64,000 bases of DNA, from positions 35,796 through 99,795 of the IMG/VR virus record IMGVR_UViG_3300042991_000159. One strand, written 5' to 3'. Origin of the DNA: a virus. The notes beneath the pieces are model-generated. The model was not told the DNA's origin and made no database searches. It worked only from the letters and a program-made list of their open reading frames with translations. Below, one piece after another: positions 38,065 through 45,974 of the stretch (its first letter is position 1; each line of letters opens with the position of its first letter). The translations under genes and the position numbers were made by a program.

Positions 38065-40311
38065 TTAATTTTTTACGTTATCTGTCTTAATAAAGTCCAT
38101 GATTGTTTTATTGCTATAGCTTTTTGTACCATGAAAATGTCTATCAAAAAATGGATCATTGGTAATAGCCTTTGTTTGTTTCTCTCTCAAATGAGTTTTA
38201 AACTGTAATCTATCCTCTCTGTAAATCATTAACATAATCAACGCTGAAATATCATCAAAGTTATCATCCGAGTTCCATGCAATTATTTCGTGAAGTAAAG
38301 GTATTGATCTTATCTTATCTAAATTTGTTGTTTCAGACGCAATCACGTTTCCGTTTTCATCTTCAATTTCTTCACCATATGCAGGAGAAGACATCCATTG
38401 TACTGCTCTCTGTAAACCATAGAGATTAACGGGAGTAGAACCATAAGTTCCTTTCGAGTTATTTCCAAAAGTATTAGCTTTGCTAATTCCTTTATCTCTT
38501 AAAATCTCAGGTTCGTCACACAATAGATTTAGTTGACCCCTATTATACAGATATCCGTAAAGACCCTTTTTATTACGTTCATAATTTCCTGTAGCATTGT
38601 AAAATTTCAATATTCGTCTCACTGTCTCGAAGAAAATATCAGCTGTAGAAGGTCTTCCTTTATAATGACACACAATCCTATCGGTTAATAAATCCAAAAC
38701 TAGGATAGAACCAACAGAGCTGGTGGATGATTCGTCGTCATCATAGGGGTCAATTCCAGCAATATACCTTCCAAAAGGAACTGTTCCGTCTTCTCTTTTA
38801 AAAGGCATTTCGTATATTTCGATTACTCCCGCCTGTTTATTATTCTTGATTGGGAAATCATGAAGAGGAATTCCTTCAGTATTATATTCAAACTTAATAC
38901 GTTGACCTACTGGATCAACAATTAAATCAGCTTTAAAGATACTATCAACATAGGTCTTACGATTAGTCATTATCTGTCCAAGTCTTGCTGACGCACGAAC
39001 AGTATCAAACATTGTCCCTTGTACACGTAAGAATGCTTCTGCCGGTGTCTTAGGCTGTTGCGTAATAAATTTATTATATGCAGAACGTGAACCCTTGCGT
39101 CTTATAATTCTTTTTGTATCAAGAGACTCTTCAGCTAGAACTCTATAAGAATTTCCTTGTTCGTCTACAAAGGGAAGTTCTTCTTCTTTTTCAATCTTCT
39201 TTCCCCACTTATCTACAATATAATGTTTTTTCTTAACAGAACCGGGATAGTACCACATATCATCAATGAACCATCCACAGTCACCTGTAGCATTTTCATC
39301 ATAAATATTCTCATATGAAGCAAGCCCATAAGGGTCTGGATTATAATACATTTCAGCAAAGTCACGAGTACCTCTTTCCATATCACCACCGGTTCCCCAT
39401 ATTAAAGGAACACCGGTTATAATATCTCCATCACGAAAGGTTGGTTCAGAAATCGTATATGCTGTTAGAAGATGTTCAAATTTACCAGCTTCTTCAAATC
39501 CCATTAGATCAGTAGATTCACCAATAGACTTGAAAGGATTGTCTTTGAAAGAAACAGCTTGTATTTCAGACATATAACCATCTTCAATCTCAACACCCGT
39601 ATATTCATTTTTCATTACAAACGAAGCTCGGAAATGATCACGTTTGTTCAGTTTATCTCTTTTCTTTCCCCAATCCGTTACTTTATTAACATGATTCATA
39701 GTAAAATGAATACCATCCAATGTTACTTTGTAGTGACCTTTTTCGTAAGCTGCAAGTATATTTTGAGATGCAGGAATGAAATTAAAATTATATCCGTATA
39801 CTCCACCTGTTACCTGATAGGTAAATCCTTTACGACGACTCTTGGCAACAATCATTCCTTTCTTTTCTCCACCGGCATAAATTCCTTCAGCAGAATGTTT
39901 CTCAAACTCATTGAACCAATAGTAATTATGATCTAGGAAACGGGGAAGAGTAATAATCTTTCTGTTTTCACCCTGCTTTTCAGCACCCGTATTTGGATCA
40001 ATAGGACGAGCTTTAATCAGACAAAAGTTCAGATAAAAATAATGGCGACCTGTCACTCTGACACCACCTACACTATAACCATTTAATACCCTATGTTCCT
40101 GTTCATCCCAATAATCATTGTAGTCCTTAGAACTGAAAGGAGCATTAGTATAATATCCATTTTTAAGAAAATATCTTCCATCCTCTTGAAATACACTACT
40201 ATTAATAAACTTCAGATACGGTTGTTCTGTGTTTCTTAACGGATTTGGTACTCCTGTCCAAGGTTGTGCTACAACAATTTTTGGTCTCTCTACTACTGTT
40301 ATGTTACTCAT
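38065..40311 (-). CDS. terL: Terminase large subunit, 748 aa
   Basis: ATPase half: a deviant Walker A (AKSRRKGFT, residues about 156-164) and Walker B with the catalytic Glu pair (LMGFEEAGKF, 269-278). Nuclease half: RNase H-like Asp site in AGIDPYDDDES (D521), a central CDEPEIL segment near residue 598 and a C-terminal NFDDISALIM (about 683-692) giving the third acidic position. It powers DNA packaging and cuts the concatemer. It overlaps the 84-residue zinc-ribbon gene by 8 bases. The start ATG fits the conserved length. Confidence 0.92.
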   Translation of the reverse strand: MSNITVVERPKIVVAQPWTGVPNPLRNTEQPYLKFINSSVFQEDGRYFLKNGYYTNAPFSSKDYNDYWDEQEHRVLNGYSVGGVRVTGRHYFYLNFCLIKARPIDPNTGAEKQGENRKIITLPRFLDHNYYWFNEFEKHSAEGIYAGGEKKGMIVAKSRRKGFTYQVTGGVYGYNFNFIPASQNILAAYEKGHYKVTLDGIHFTMNHVNKVTDWGKKRDKLNKRDHFRASFVMKNEYTGVEIEDGYMSEIQAVSFKDNPFKSIGESTDLMGFEEAGKFEHLLTAYTISEPTFRDGDIITGVPLIWGTGGDMERGTRDFAEMYYNPDPYGLASYENIYDENATGDCGWFIDDMWYYPGSVKKKHYIVDKWGKKIEKEEELPFVDEQGNSYRVLAEESLDTKRIIRRKGSRSAYNKFITQQPKTPAEAFLRVQGTMFDTVRASARLGQIMTNRKTYVDSIFKADLIVDPVGQRIKFEYNTEGIPLHDFPIKNNKQAGVIEIYEMPFKREDGTVPFGRYIAGIDPYDDDESSTSSVGSILVLDLLTDRIVCHYKGRPSTADIFFETVRRILKFYNATGNYERNKKGLYGYLYNRGQLNLLCDEPEILRDKGISKANTFGNNSKGTYGSTPVNLYGLQRAVQWMSSPAYGEEIEDENGNVIASETTNLDKIRSIPLLHEIIAWNSDDNFDDISALIMLMIYREDRLQFKTHLREKQTKAITNDPFFDRHFHGTKSYSNKTIMDFIKTDNVKN

Positions 40312-40558
40312 TAAATTTAATATCTAACTGTATTGAATCCGTTGTTATACTTGGTGGTAGACAATCACAAGAATATTTATAAGGAGAATGTACCACTTGA
40401 CATCTTGGGCAAATCCATCCAATCGTTGATGGTATTAGATTTTCAGTATTAACAACATGTGGAATCTTTATATCAAATCCAGCATTTTTACATGAAATAC
40501 AAATTCCATCTACATCTACTGTAGTAAGCTCCGACTGACAAAATATACAATTTTTCAT
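40304..40558 (-). CDS. Zinc-ribbon protein before terL, 84 aa
   Basis: Two zinc-knuckle pairs: CIFC and CISC in residues 4-23, then CPRC near residue 53 and a CDC near 67. No other domain. It overlaps terL by 8 bases and the preceding gene by 4. A DNA-binding or terminase-partner role is plausible; the sequence alone shows only metal binding. Confidence 0.75.
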   Translation of the reverse strand: MKNCIFCQSELTTVDVDGICISCKNAGFDIKIPHVVNTENLIPSTIGWICPRCQVVHSPYKYSCDCLPPSITTDSIQLDIKFNE

Positions 40559-40866
40559 AATTTAATTGGTTTTTCTGCTAAACGTTTTCCCCTCATATTA
40601 TCTTCTATCTCACCCACTAATATCCACTTTTCATCAATTCTTCTACATTCTTGAAGAAAATCAGTTATATAACATTGCATCATATCTGCTCCAAACAAAC
40701 CGACTTTTTCATGATATTCTTTTATACAATCAACAGTATAATGTTTTTCATCTCTTTTAATGACAACCTGTGCTCTAATGATAAAGTTGACCATAGCCAT
40801 CCATTCATTAGGTCCAGTATCCTTAGTATAATAATACGATGTGGTATTGAAATCTTTTAGTAACAT
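40555..40866 (-). CDS. Small protein upstream of terL, 103 aa
   Basis: Not recognised. It has a hydrophobic beta stretch (MVNFIIRAQVVIKRDE) and a helical end containing TDFLQECRRIDEKW. An AGGAGAGGATAA sequence on the coding strand just before the ATG acts as ribosome-binding site and lies within the end of the upstream gene. It is part of the packaging operon. Confidence 0.7.
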   Translation of the reverse strand: MLLKDFNTTSYYYTKDTGPNEWMAMVNFIIRAQVVIKRDEKHYTVDCIKEYHEKVGLFGADMMQCYITDFLQECRRIDEKWILVGEIEDNMRGKRLAEKPIKL

Positions 40867-40867
40867 T

Positions 40868-41416
40868 TTATCCTCTCCTATCTGGTGGAAGTTCTCTACG
40901 TCCTATCGTACTACCACCCCTTAATTGCATAGCATTACTTAATTCTTTTTCTACTTCTTCACGTAGAACTTTCATTCCCTTAACTAATTCCCCCATTTGC
41001 TTGACGTTAGCAATAAAGTTCTTAGCTGCCGCACCATTTTCGTCTTCACTAAAATCCACATCTCGAAAATAATCTCTGAGTTTTGTTAGTCCAAACTCTG
41101 CATCAATGAGCAGTTCAAGGGAAAGAGTTGTTTGAAGTGTTCTATACTTCTCCTGAGCAAGTATAATTAAGGAATCCGGTTTCCACTTTCTATCAGCAAA
41201 TAGATCAAGTATTATCTTACTCTCCTGAATATCCGGATGATAATTTCTATAAATCGACTGAAAATCAGTCGTATGATACACATATGCAAGTTCTCTCAAC
41301 GCTTTATCCTTCGTCTTAGTTTTATCACGTTTCCATATATCATGGAATTCCTTGATTACTAATGCTTCAGGAGCGATTCTTAGAACATTGTTTTCTATTG
41401 TTATTAGATTTCTCAT
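40868..41416 (-). CDS. Possible small terminase or packaging factor, about 182 aa
   Basis: All-helical protein. The ATG at 41416 is preferred over an upstream TTG (41431). It has an N-terminal Leu-rich helix, a KDKALRELAYVYHTTDFQSIY segment, a long charged central helix with ELLIDAEFG, and a basic C-terminus (REELPPDRRG-like). Helical proteins of this size just upstream of terL are often the small terminase subunit, but no HTH is obvious. I give it as a possibility only. Confidence 0.75.
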   Translation of the reverse strand: MRNLITIENNVLRIAPEALVIKEFHDIWKRDKTKTKDKALRELAYVYHTTDFQSIYRNYHPDIQESKIILDLFADRKWKPDSLIILAQEKYRTLQTTLSLELLIDAEFGLTKLRDYFRDVDFSEDENGAAAKNFIANVKQMGELVKGMKVLREEVEKELSNAMQLRGGSTIGRRELPPDRRG

Positions 41417-41537
41417 TTGCTGCTTTTCCAATCATTTCTTCAACAAATCTGGTTAGTTCCTCAATAGTGAAACTATTATCATATATCGGAAGATTTTGTT
41501 CTTCTATTTGAGCTTTTAAGCCCATGCCTTTTTTCAT
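41367..41537 (-). CDS. Small overlapping helical protein, 56 aa
   Basis: Frame bridging the 3' end of the HU/IHF-like gene (59-base overlap) and the 5' end of the 182-residue gene (50-base overlap). The first in-frame ATG is at 41537. The sequence (LPIYDNSFTIEELTRFVEEMIGKA) looks like real protein, with an amphipathic helix. Its stop lies inside the next gene, so expression would depend on coupled translation. It could be a chance frame. Confidence 0.45.
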   Translation of the reverse strand: MKKGMGLKAQIEEQNLPIYDNSFTIEELTRFVEEMIGKAANEKSNNNRKQCSKNRS

Positions 41538-41757
41538 TGTATCTTTCAAAGTATTTCCTCCTACCTTCTTTTACACGAAATACTCCCCATCCCATGAGTC
41601 GTACTTCGTCGAACCACATTAGTTTTCGATTACTATTTGTCATTGTCTGAGCAGTAAATCGGAACATTGATTCCGTAATTTCTAAAACTTGTTTTGGTTC
41701 AAGATTATATTTTTTTGCCAATATATTAATATAATCTCTAGTCCTCTTCGTTCTCAT
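41479..41757 (-). CDS. HU/IHF-like DNA-binding protein, 92 aa
   Basis: The pattern RTRDYINILAKKYNLEPKQV, then helix EITESMFRFTAQTM, a beta turn and RLMGWGVFRVKEGRRKYFE agrees with the HU/IHF fold: a dimerising helical half and a beta arm ending in Arg/Lys. Length is right for one subunit. crAss-like phages carry IHF-like subunits among their core genes. It could bend DNA at the packaging site or compact the phage chromosome. It overlaps the tiny zinc-ribbon gene by 20 bases. Confidence 0.7.
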   Translation of the reverse strand: MRTKRTRDYINILAKKYNLEPKQVLEITESMFRFTAQTMTNSNRKLMWFDEVRLMGWGVFRVKEGRRKYFERYNEKRHGLKSSNRRTKSSDI

Positions 41758-41896
41758 GTTCGTAACTTCCTGCTATATTTCTTATCTCGTCGATACACTG
41801 TTTGCAAACTACTGAAGGTATTCCACCGGGAGCAATAGCTTTATATATTGCTTCTCCCGGTTCCCTTCCCATTGCTTCACATCTTGGACATTTCAT
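41738..41896 (-). CDS. Short zinc-ribbon protein, 52 aa
   Basis: Read directly from the sequence: MKCPRCEAMGREPGEA at the start, then CKQC at residues 31-34 and an acidic end. The two CxxC pairs make one treble-clef or ribbon zinc site. The ATG lies 3 bases below the stop of the metallophosphoesterase gene, and the TAG falls inside the start of the HU/IHF-like gene (20-base overlap). It fills what would otherwise be an empty gap. Confidence 0.75.
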   Translation of the reverse strand: MKCPRCEAMGREPGEAIYKAIAPGGIPSVVCKQCIDEIRNIAGSYEHENEED

Positions 41897-41898
41897 TT

Positions 41899-43293
41899 TT
41901 ATATAACTACTTGAACTATTGTTTCTCTTTGTCTTGTGTTATCTGCAAGTTTCGAGTTATACGCCTCCAAGTCATCTTTAATATCGTATCCTTCATAATC
42001 ACTTGCGTACTGTAATCCCACCCTGAGCGAATTGATCGTCCCATCTGTCTCCATGATATGAATGACTTGTGACGCTTTCGTAATAAGGTTGAGACTGCGG
42101 TCACTATAAACATTATTACCAACGAGACTACCACTACGACTATATATATCAGTAATATTAGCAAAATGAATATGTCCAAAAATAGCATAGTCAAGAAGAA
42201 TCCCTTTAGCGGCATACTTACCGAAAACTTGTTGCATTGCTGCTTGTCCCTCTTTAATTCCTGTTCCATGAGTAATTAAAACATTATTTCCATTAATATT
42301 AATAACTTGTTCTACAGGATCACCGTCAATAAACTCAACCCCTTTAGCTTCTCTAAAAAGCATCTTCAACATATTGAGAACCAGAAAATCATAGTTATCA
42401 GTCATTGTCAGTTCACTCATCCCAAAATCTTCTTTGATCCTTGATTCGTTTCCACTTACTCCAACAATTTTCAAATTGGCTGCACGATTGATATCCTGTA
42501 AGAAATGAAAAAGTATTTGAGTAGCAATTAGAGACGCTTTTGTTCTATTTGTAGCCATATAAAGTATCTCATCTAATCTTCTATCAGAATTAATAATATC
42601 TCCTGTTAACGCTACTACAATATGAGACACCTTATATAATCGTGCTACTTCTCTAATAGTTTGAGCATACTTTTGAAGTCTTCTTGCACCTACCTTGAAC
42701 CCATATTCATTATCAGGCATTTCTACAAGTTCATTAAAGTGAAGATCAGTTACTTGAACTAAAAGCACTGTTCCCTCTTTTTCCGGATGTTCATATGTAA
42801 TTGGTTTAAAAGTCTGATTTGTAAGTTGTTCATTCAAACTCTCTCCTAAAGCCGTCAGTGCATTTTCCACACGTGCATACTCTCTGAAGTATTTTTTAGT
42901 GACGTTAAGTTCGTCAGTCTTTCGTTGAAGTGATTTTTGTTTCTTTTGAAAATTTTCCAGTTCAATTTCTTCCATCACTTTTTTAAGAGGTGTCGGTTTT
43001 GTTTCAATAGATATTCGATCATGTCCATCTCTTCCTTCCGTTACTCTTGTTCTAATAATTGTCGAAGGATCAATTCCTCTTTGTAATGCATAAAGATTAA
43101 CAATATTAGCATTACATATATTGTCGGTTTTATCATAACTCCATTTAAAACCACCTGCTGAAGCCCTTCTACCCATTGCAGCTTTGCTAATATGGGAATC
43201 ATCCGCACCTGTTATTTCAGTTGCATCTTTGAGAGAAGGAAAAGATTGAATATAGTCTCCTGTTTCTATATCATATTGATGTATAATTCTCAT
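41899..43293 (-). CDS. NUMOD1-like domain fused to metallophosphoesterase, 464 aa
   Basis: Residues 1-57 (QYDIETGDYIQSFPSLKDAT, then HISKAAMGRRASAGGFKW) match the DNA-binding NUMOD/ENOD module that accompanies homing endonucleases. A coiled coil at 100-150 links it to a calcineurin-like phosphoesterase. The metal ligands of the latter are visible: D183-x-H185 (TDLHFNE), G231-D232, G281-N282 (GNES in place of GNH[E/D]), H342 (THG) and G373-H-x-H376. It could cleave nucleic acid or a nucleotide. It sits among packaging genes, 1 base after the 74-residue gene upstream and 2 before the zinc-ribbon gene. Confidence 0.85.
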   Translation of the reverse strand: MRIIHQYDIETGDYIQSFPSLKDATEITGADDSHISKAAMGRRASAGGFKWSYDKTDNICNANIVNLYALQRGIDPSTIIRTRVTEGRDGHDRISIETKPTPLKKVMEEIELENFQKKQKSLQRKTDELNVTKKYFREYARVENALTALGESLNEQLTNQTFKPITYEHPEKEGTVLLVQVTDLHFNELVEMPDNEYGFKVGARRLQKYAQTIREVARLYKVSHIVVALTGDIINSDRRLDEILYMATNRTKASLIATQILFHFLQDINRAANLKIVGVSGNESRIKEDFGMSELTMTDNYDFLVLNMLKMLFREAKGVEFIDGDPVEQVININGNNVLITHGTGIKEGQAAMQQVFGKYAAKGILLDYAIFGHIHFANITDIYSRSGSLVGNNVYSDRSLNLITKASQVIHIMETDGTINSLRVGLQYASDYEGYDIKDDLEAYNSKLADNTRQRETIVQVVI

Positions 43294-43294
43294 G

Positions 43295-43519
43295 CTATTC
43301 TTGTTTTATTTGTAAGTGTAATTGATTATCAGTTAAGATTATAGTATAATTATAATTCGGATGGTTAGTTCTCCATGTTTGTAAAAAAGAATGAAGGGCA
43401 ATCGCCAGATTAGCCATCTGGTCCTCAGTCCCTTCATACTTCTTTTCGATCTTCTTGGAATTTAAAGATGATCCCTGTAATTTGGAGATATCTATATTGG
43501 TATTTCCTATTAATTCCAT
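43295..43519 (-). CDS. Small protein overlapping HTH gene, 74 aa (start uncertain)
   Basis: Not recognised. The first in-frame ATG is 43519, which overlaps the 3' end of the HTH gene by 86 bases. Another ATG at 43417 would avoid overlap but leave only 40 residues. The C-terminal half (LAIALHSFLQTWRTNHPNYN) is the more protein-like part. Coupled to the metallophosphoesterase gene by a 1-base gap. Confidence 0.55.
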   Translation of the reverse strand: MELIGNTNIDISKLQGSSLNSKKIEKKYEGTEDQMANLAIALHSFLQTWRTNHPNYNYTIILTDNQLHLQIKQE

Positions 43520-43811
43520 CTTTTGTAAGTAAATCAAGTTGTCTCAGCTCTTTATATATATTGTATAAGTTACCTTTCGTAATCTTTAGTCTCTTAGCTA
43601 TTTCTTCTTTAGTCTTATAGTCAAATACTAAACGTTCTCTAACATCTTCACTCTCATTACGAAACAAGTAAAATTGATACAATATCTCGGCAAACGCTTC
43701 TCGCTGTCTCTTGCGTAGTTGGTTAAATGGTTTAAATATTCTCAAAATCTCAACGAGTTGATGAAAATATTTCTCCGGATTAGTTCCAACGTCAAACGAT
43801 ACTGTCTTCAT
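43434..43811 (-). CDS. Winged-helix/HTH DNA-binding protein, 125 aa
   Basis: Helical N-terminus, then a clear helix-turn-helix at about residues 68-95 (TKEEIAKRLKITKGNLYNIY) followed by a Lys/Arg turn and a beta wing (YQYRYLQITG). It resembles an initiator or regulator of the late cluster. It overlaps its upstream neighbour by 1 base. A role in late transcription or in recognising the packaging site is inferred from position. Confidence 0.75.
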   Translation of the reverse strand: MKTVSFDVGTNPEKYFHQLVEILRIFKPFNQLRKRQREAFAEILYQFYLFRNESEDVRERLVFDYKTKEEIAKRLKITKGNLYNIYKELRQLDLLTKDGINRKYQYRYLQITGIIFKFQEDRKEV

Positions 43812-44191
43812 TAGTTTATAAATAATAGTCTTTTCGGTAGTGTATTACGAAAATCAGATTTATTGATTTCAGTAATCACTGACTTGTCTTTAGTTCTATT
43901 AAAAGAAGCGATGTTCATAAGAGAAACACCAGCCATGACAAGATCGTTAATGACACTATTCATAAACTCATCTTCGATCTCAGATGCTAAAGTGTTTATT
44001 ATCATAAACTTACTATATAGCTTTCCAAACTCTTTAGAATTAAGTTCAAAATAAAGTCCTCTTTTGCCTTTCTCGTCTTCTCCTATAATATAGACTACTT
44101 CGTAACCAAGAGCAAGAGGGAATGCATTTCCCAGCATCTCTTGGAGTTGCAAAGTAAATTCATTCTCTCTTGGTTCTATTTTTTTGATCAT
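43811..44191 (-). CDS. Protein of packaging cluster, 126 aa
   Basis: Not recognised. I start it at the ATG 44191; an upstream TTG in frame (44206) is less likely. Beta strands (YEVVYIIGEDEKGKRGLYFEL) precede a helical C-terminal half. It lies 17 bases after the coiled-coil gene upstream and overlaps the HTH gene by 1 base, suggesting joint expression with the regulator. Confidence 0.7.
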   Translation of the reverse strand: MIKKIEPRENEFTLQLQEMLGNAFPLALGYEVVYIIGEDEKGKRGLYFELNSKEFGKLYSKFMIINTLASEIEDEFMNSVINDLVMAGVSLMNIASFNRTKDKSVITEINKSDFRNTLPKRLLFIN

Positions 44192-44208
44192 GTTGTAAAG
44201 ATACAAAA

Positions 44209-44610
44209 TTATTTTCTTGGTTTTCCTACCTTTGGTAGAATGATTTTAGGCGTATCCGCCTTCGCTTCTCTTTGATTCTTCTCTGCTTCCATTAATTGCA
44301 TTTGTTTTTTTTTTCTTTGTTCCGCAATAATGGCTTGTTCTCTTGCTTCAAGAGCTTCTAGTTCCGGACCAAGGTCCATCCATTCTTTCTTATTCTTAAA
44401 ATAAGCAATGTTTAACTCAAATTCCTTTACCTGAAGTTCCTTGAGTTCATTAGACTCACGAAGACGCTTTTTATAATCAGCCAATTCCTGAATTGCACGT
44501 TTACGAATTATCGCTTGCGTTCTTTTTTGTTCTTCAATTTCAGCCTTAGTTGGCATAACGGGTTTTTCTACAACCTCTGCTTGTACTTGTACTCCTTCTT
44601 CTTCACTCAT
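44209..44610 (-). CDS. Coiled-coil charged protein, 133 aa
   Basis: Residues 25-125 form an almost continuous charged helix (Glu, Lys, Arg, Gln; EEQKRTQAIIRKRAIQELAD, AIIAEQRKKKQMQLMEAEKN). It ends in a basic KVGKPRK. It could be an assembly or packaging accessory factor. Overlaps the preceding gene by 8 bases. Confidence 0.7.
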   Translation of the reverse strand: MSEEEGVQVQAEVVEKPVMPTKAEIEEQKRTQAIIRKRAIQELADYKKRLRESNELKELQVKEFELNIAYFKNKKEWMDLGPELEALEAREQAIIAEQRKKKQMQLMEAEKNQREAKADTPKIILPKVGKPRK

Positions 44611-44842
44611 GATTAATTAATTTTTGTATTTGTTCTAACTTTTCTTTCCCAACTGTTGATATATCAATCAGTTCGTTTTTTCCACTTTCTATGTCTGTAA
44701 CTACGGGAGCATAACCTCTGTTCTGTGAATCCCAAATTACCAAACCATAAACTCTCCAAATCTCTATTAATCTATCTAAACATATACCCTGCGGTACAGA
44801 GACAACATCGTAGATTAATCTAATTTTTTTATCACCACTCAT
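44603..44842 (-). CDS. Small protein, 79 aa
   Basis: Not recognised. Compact alpha/beta composition with IRLIYDVVSVPQGICLDRLI at the start and a helical end. It is 15 bases downstream of the zinc-ribbon gene and overlaps the coiled-coil gene by 8 bases. Confidence 0.65.
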   Translation of the reverse strand: MSGDKKIRLIYDVVSVPQGICLDRLIEIWRVYGLVIWDSQNRGYAPVVTDIESGKNELIDISTVGKEKLEQIQKLINHE

Positions 44843-44857
44843 AATTACTTATTTTAA

Positions 44858-45133
44858 TTACACTTTTACACTTGTAGAAATCGCAGTATCACGATCATAA
44901 TCGTACTTTTTGATACTCCTGTTATTATAATTCCTAGCGTTTTCAGGTTTAAACCAAGGAACTTCTATCGGTCCCGGTTCTTTAACAACATCCCTCTGCT
45001 CTCCACAGACAGGACATACTGCTTCTTCAGCCTCAAGTTTTTTTGTTTTCTCGTTCCATACGAACCTAACATGAGGGGTTAATTCCTCTTCATGATGGGT
45101 ACATGAGGGGTTATTACATTTAAATCTGGGCAT
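44858..45133 (-). CDS. Zinc-ribbon protein, 91 aa
   Basis: MPRFKCNNPSCTHHEEE at the start and AVCPVCGEQRDVV in the middle form a four-cysteine zinc ribbon (C6, C11, then two in CPVC near residue 50). A longer frame to 45193 exists, but the ATG at 45133 puts the ribbon at the N-terminus and cuts the overlap with the upstream gene to 14 bases. The C-terminus is basic. Confidence 0.7.
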   Translation of the reverse strand: MPRFKCNNPSCTHHEEELTPHVRFVWNEKTKKLEAEEAVCPVCGEQRDVVKEPGPIEVPWFKPENARNYNNRSIKKYDYDRDTAISTSVKV

Positions 45134-45467
45134 CGTCGATATATTTTTGCCATTTACGAACTTCTTTCGCTCTTTGTATGCGAGGGTTCTCATGACGATT
45201 ATTAAACTCTATTTTTAATTTACGTTTATAAGAAGCGATTCTTTTATCAATATCCCCCATTGGAAACTCTCTTTCCGTAAAGGACTCAAATCCATGTTTA
45301 CTTGGAAGAAAGAACTTCACACGAACAATTGCACCATTACTTGTAACCTCTGCTGCTTTCCAAGTTTTGAGAAATCTTCCATACAATCTAACTATCCTGT
45401 CAAGGTAAATAAGTTTATCCACTACCTCTGAATCAAGTATGTCTATAAGTTTCACTATTTTTTCCAT
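45120..45467 (-). CDS. Basic protein, 115 aa
   Basis: Not recognised. Helical start (KIVKLIDILDSEVVDKLIYL), a beta middle with KFFLPSKHGFESF and a strongly basic C-terminal half (KRKLKIEFNNRHENPRIQRA). It is the first gene after the terminator at 45.5 kb, so it probably opens the packaging-cluster transcript. Confidence 0.7.
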   Translation of the reverse strand: MEKIVKLIDILDSEVVDKLIYLDRIVRLYGRFLKTWKAAEVTSNGAIVRVKFFLPSKHGFESFTEREFPMGDIDKRIASYKRKLKIEFNNRHENPRIQRAKEVRKWQKYIDDAQI

Positions 45468-45499
45468 ATTTCAAAGATAATGATTTTTATTATATCATC

Positions 45500-45554
45500 C
45501 AATAAAAAATATAAAAAATGTGAAATCCCCTAAAATATCAGTTTAGGGGATTTC
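45500..45554 (-). terminator. Strong terminator between adsorption and packaging clusters
   Basis: A perfect 13 bp hairpin (GAAATCCCCTAAA with TTTAGGGGATTTC, 7-base loop). On the minus strand it is followed by a T-rich tract with two runs of six T. It lies 60-110 bases after the 118-residue gene and ends the fibre transcript. Confidence 0.88.
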
Positions 45555-45616
45555 GGAGAGAGATTGTTATTAATGAAAACAATCGTGTTAAAACAAAGAT
45601 AAAAATTATTTTTCAA

Positions 45617-45973
45617 TTACCTATCAATTGTATTAATAATTAAAAAATCTACTCTTCCTACTCGTTTAGTTGCATTTTCGTCTGCTAATTCAGGAAGTTC
45701 ATGATATTGGTGAATAACTTTTCTTATTCTAGGATCGGTTTCCAGTTGCTTCATAGCCTCTATTATTGTTGCAATTTCAATAACCATATCCATCGGACGA
45801 CTAGAAAATAATCTAACAGTCACTTCATCTGCATCATAGACAGAATCACCCTTCTCTTTTCTAGTAGTAATAACCATGTGTCTCTCTCCTTGAGGACTAG
45901 AGACGCTTCCCGGTTCCCAGATTTGTAGTATTCTCTCGTTTGCTTTTAGCAAATCTTCTATTTCTGTTTTCAT
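45617..45973 (-). CDS. Small protein ending the adsorption cluster, 118 aa
   Basis: Not recognised. Helical N-terminus, beta middle (HMVITTRKEKGDSVYDADEVTVRLFSS is too general to assign) and a helical segment with IATIIEAMKQLE. It follows the 355-residue protein with a 1-base gap and precedes the terminator. It may assist fibre assembly. Confidence 0.65.
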   Translation of the reverse strand: MKTEIEDLLKANERILQIWEPGSVSSPQGERHMVITTRKEKGDSVYDADEVTVRLFSSRPMDMVIEIATIIEAMKQLETDPRIRKVIHQYHELPELADENATKRVGRVDFLIINTIDR

Positions 45974-45974
45974 A

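Noticed and set aside
41916-42269. A 117-codon minus-strand frame with hydrophobic stretches
   Set aside because: Lies fully inside the metallophosphoesterase gene in another frame; the latter has clear catalytic motifs.
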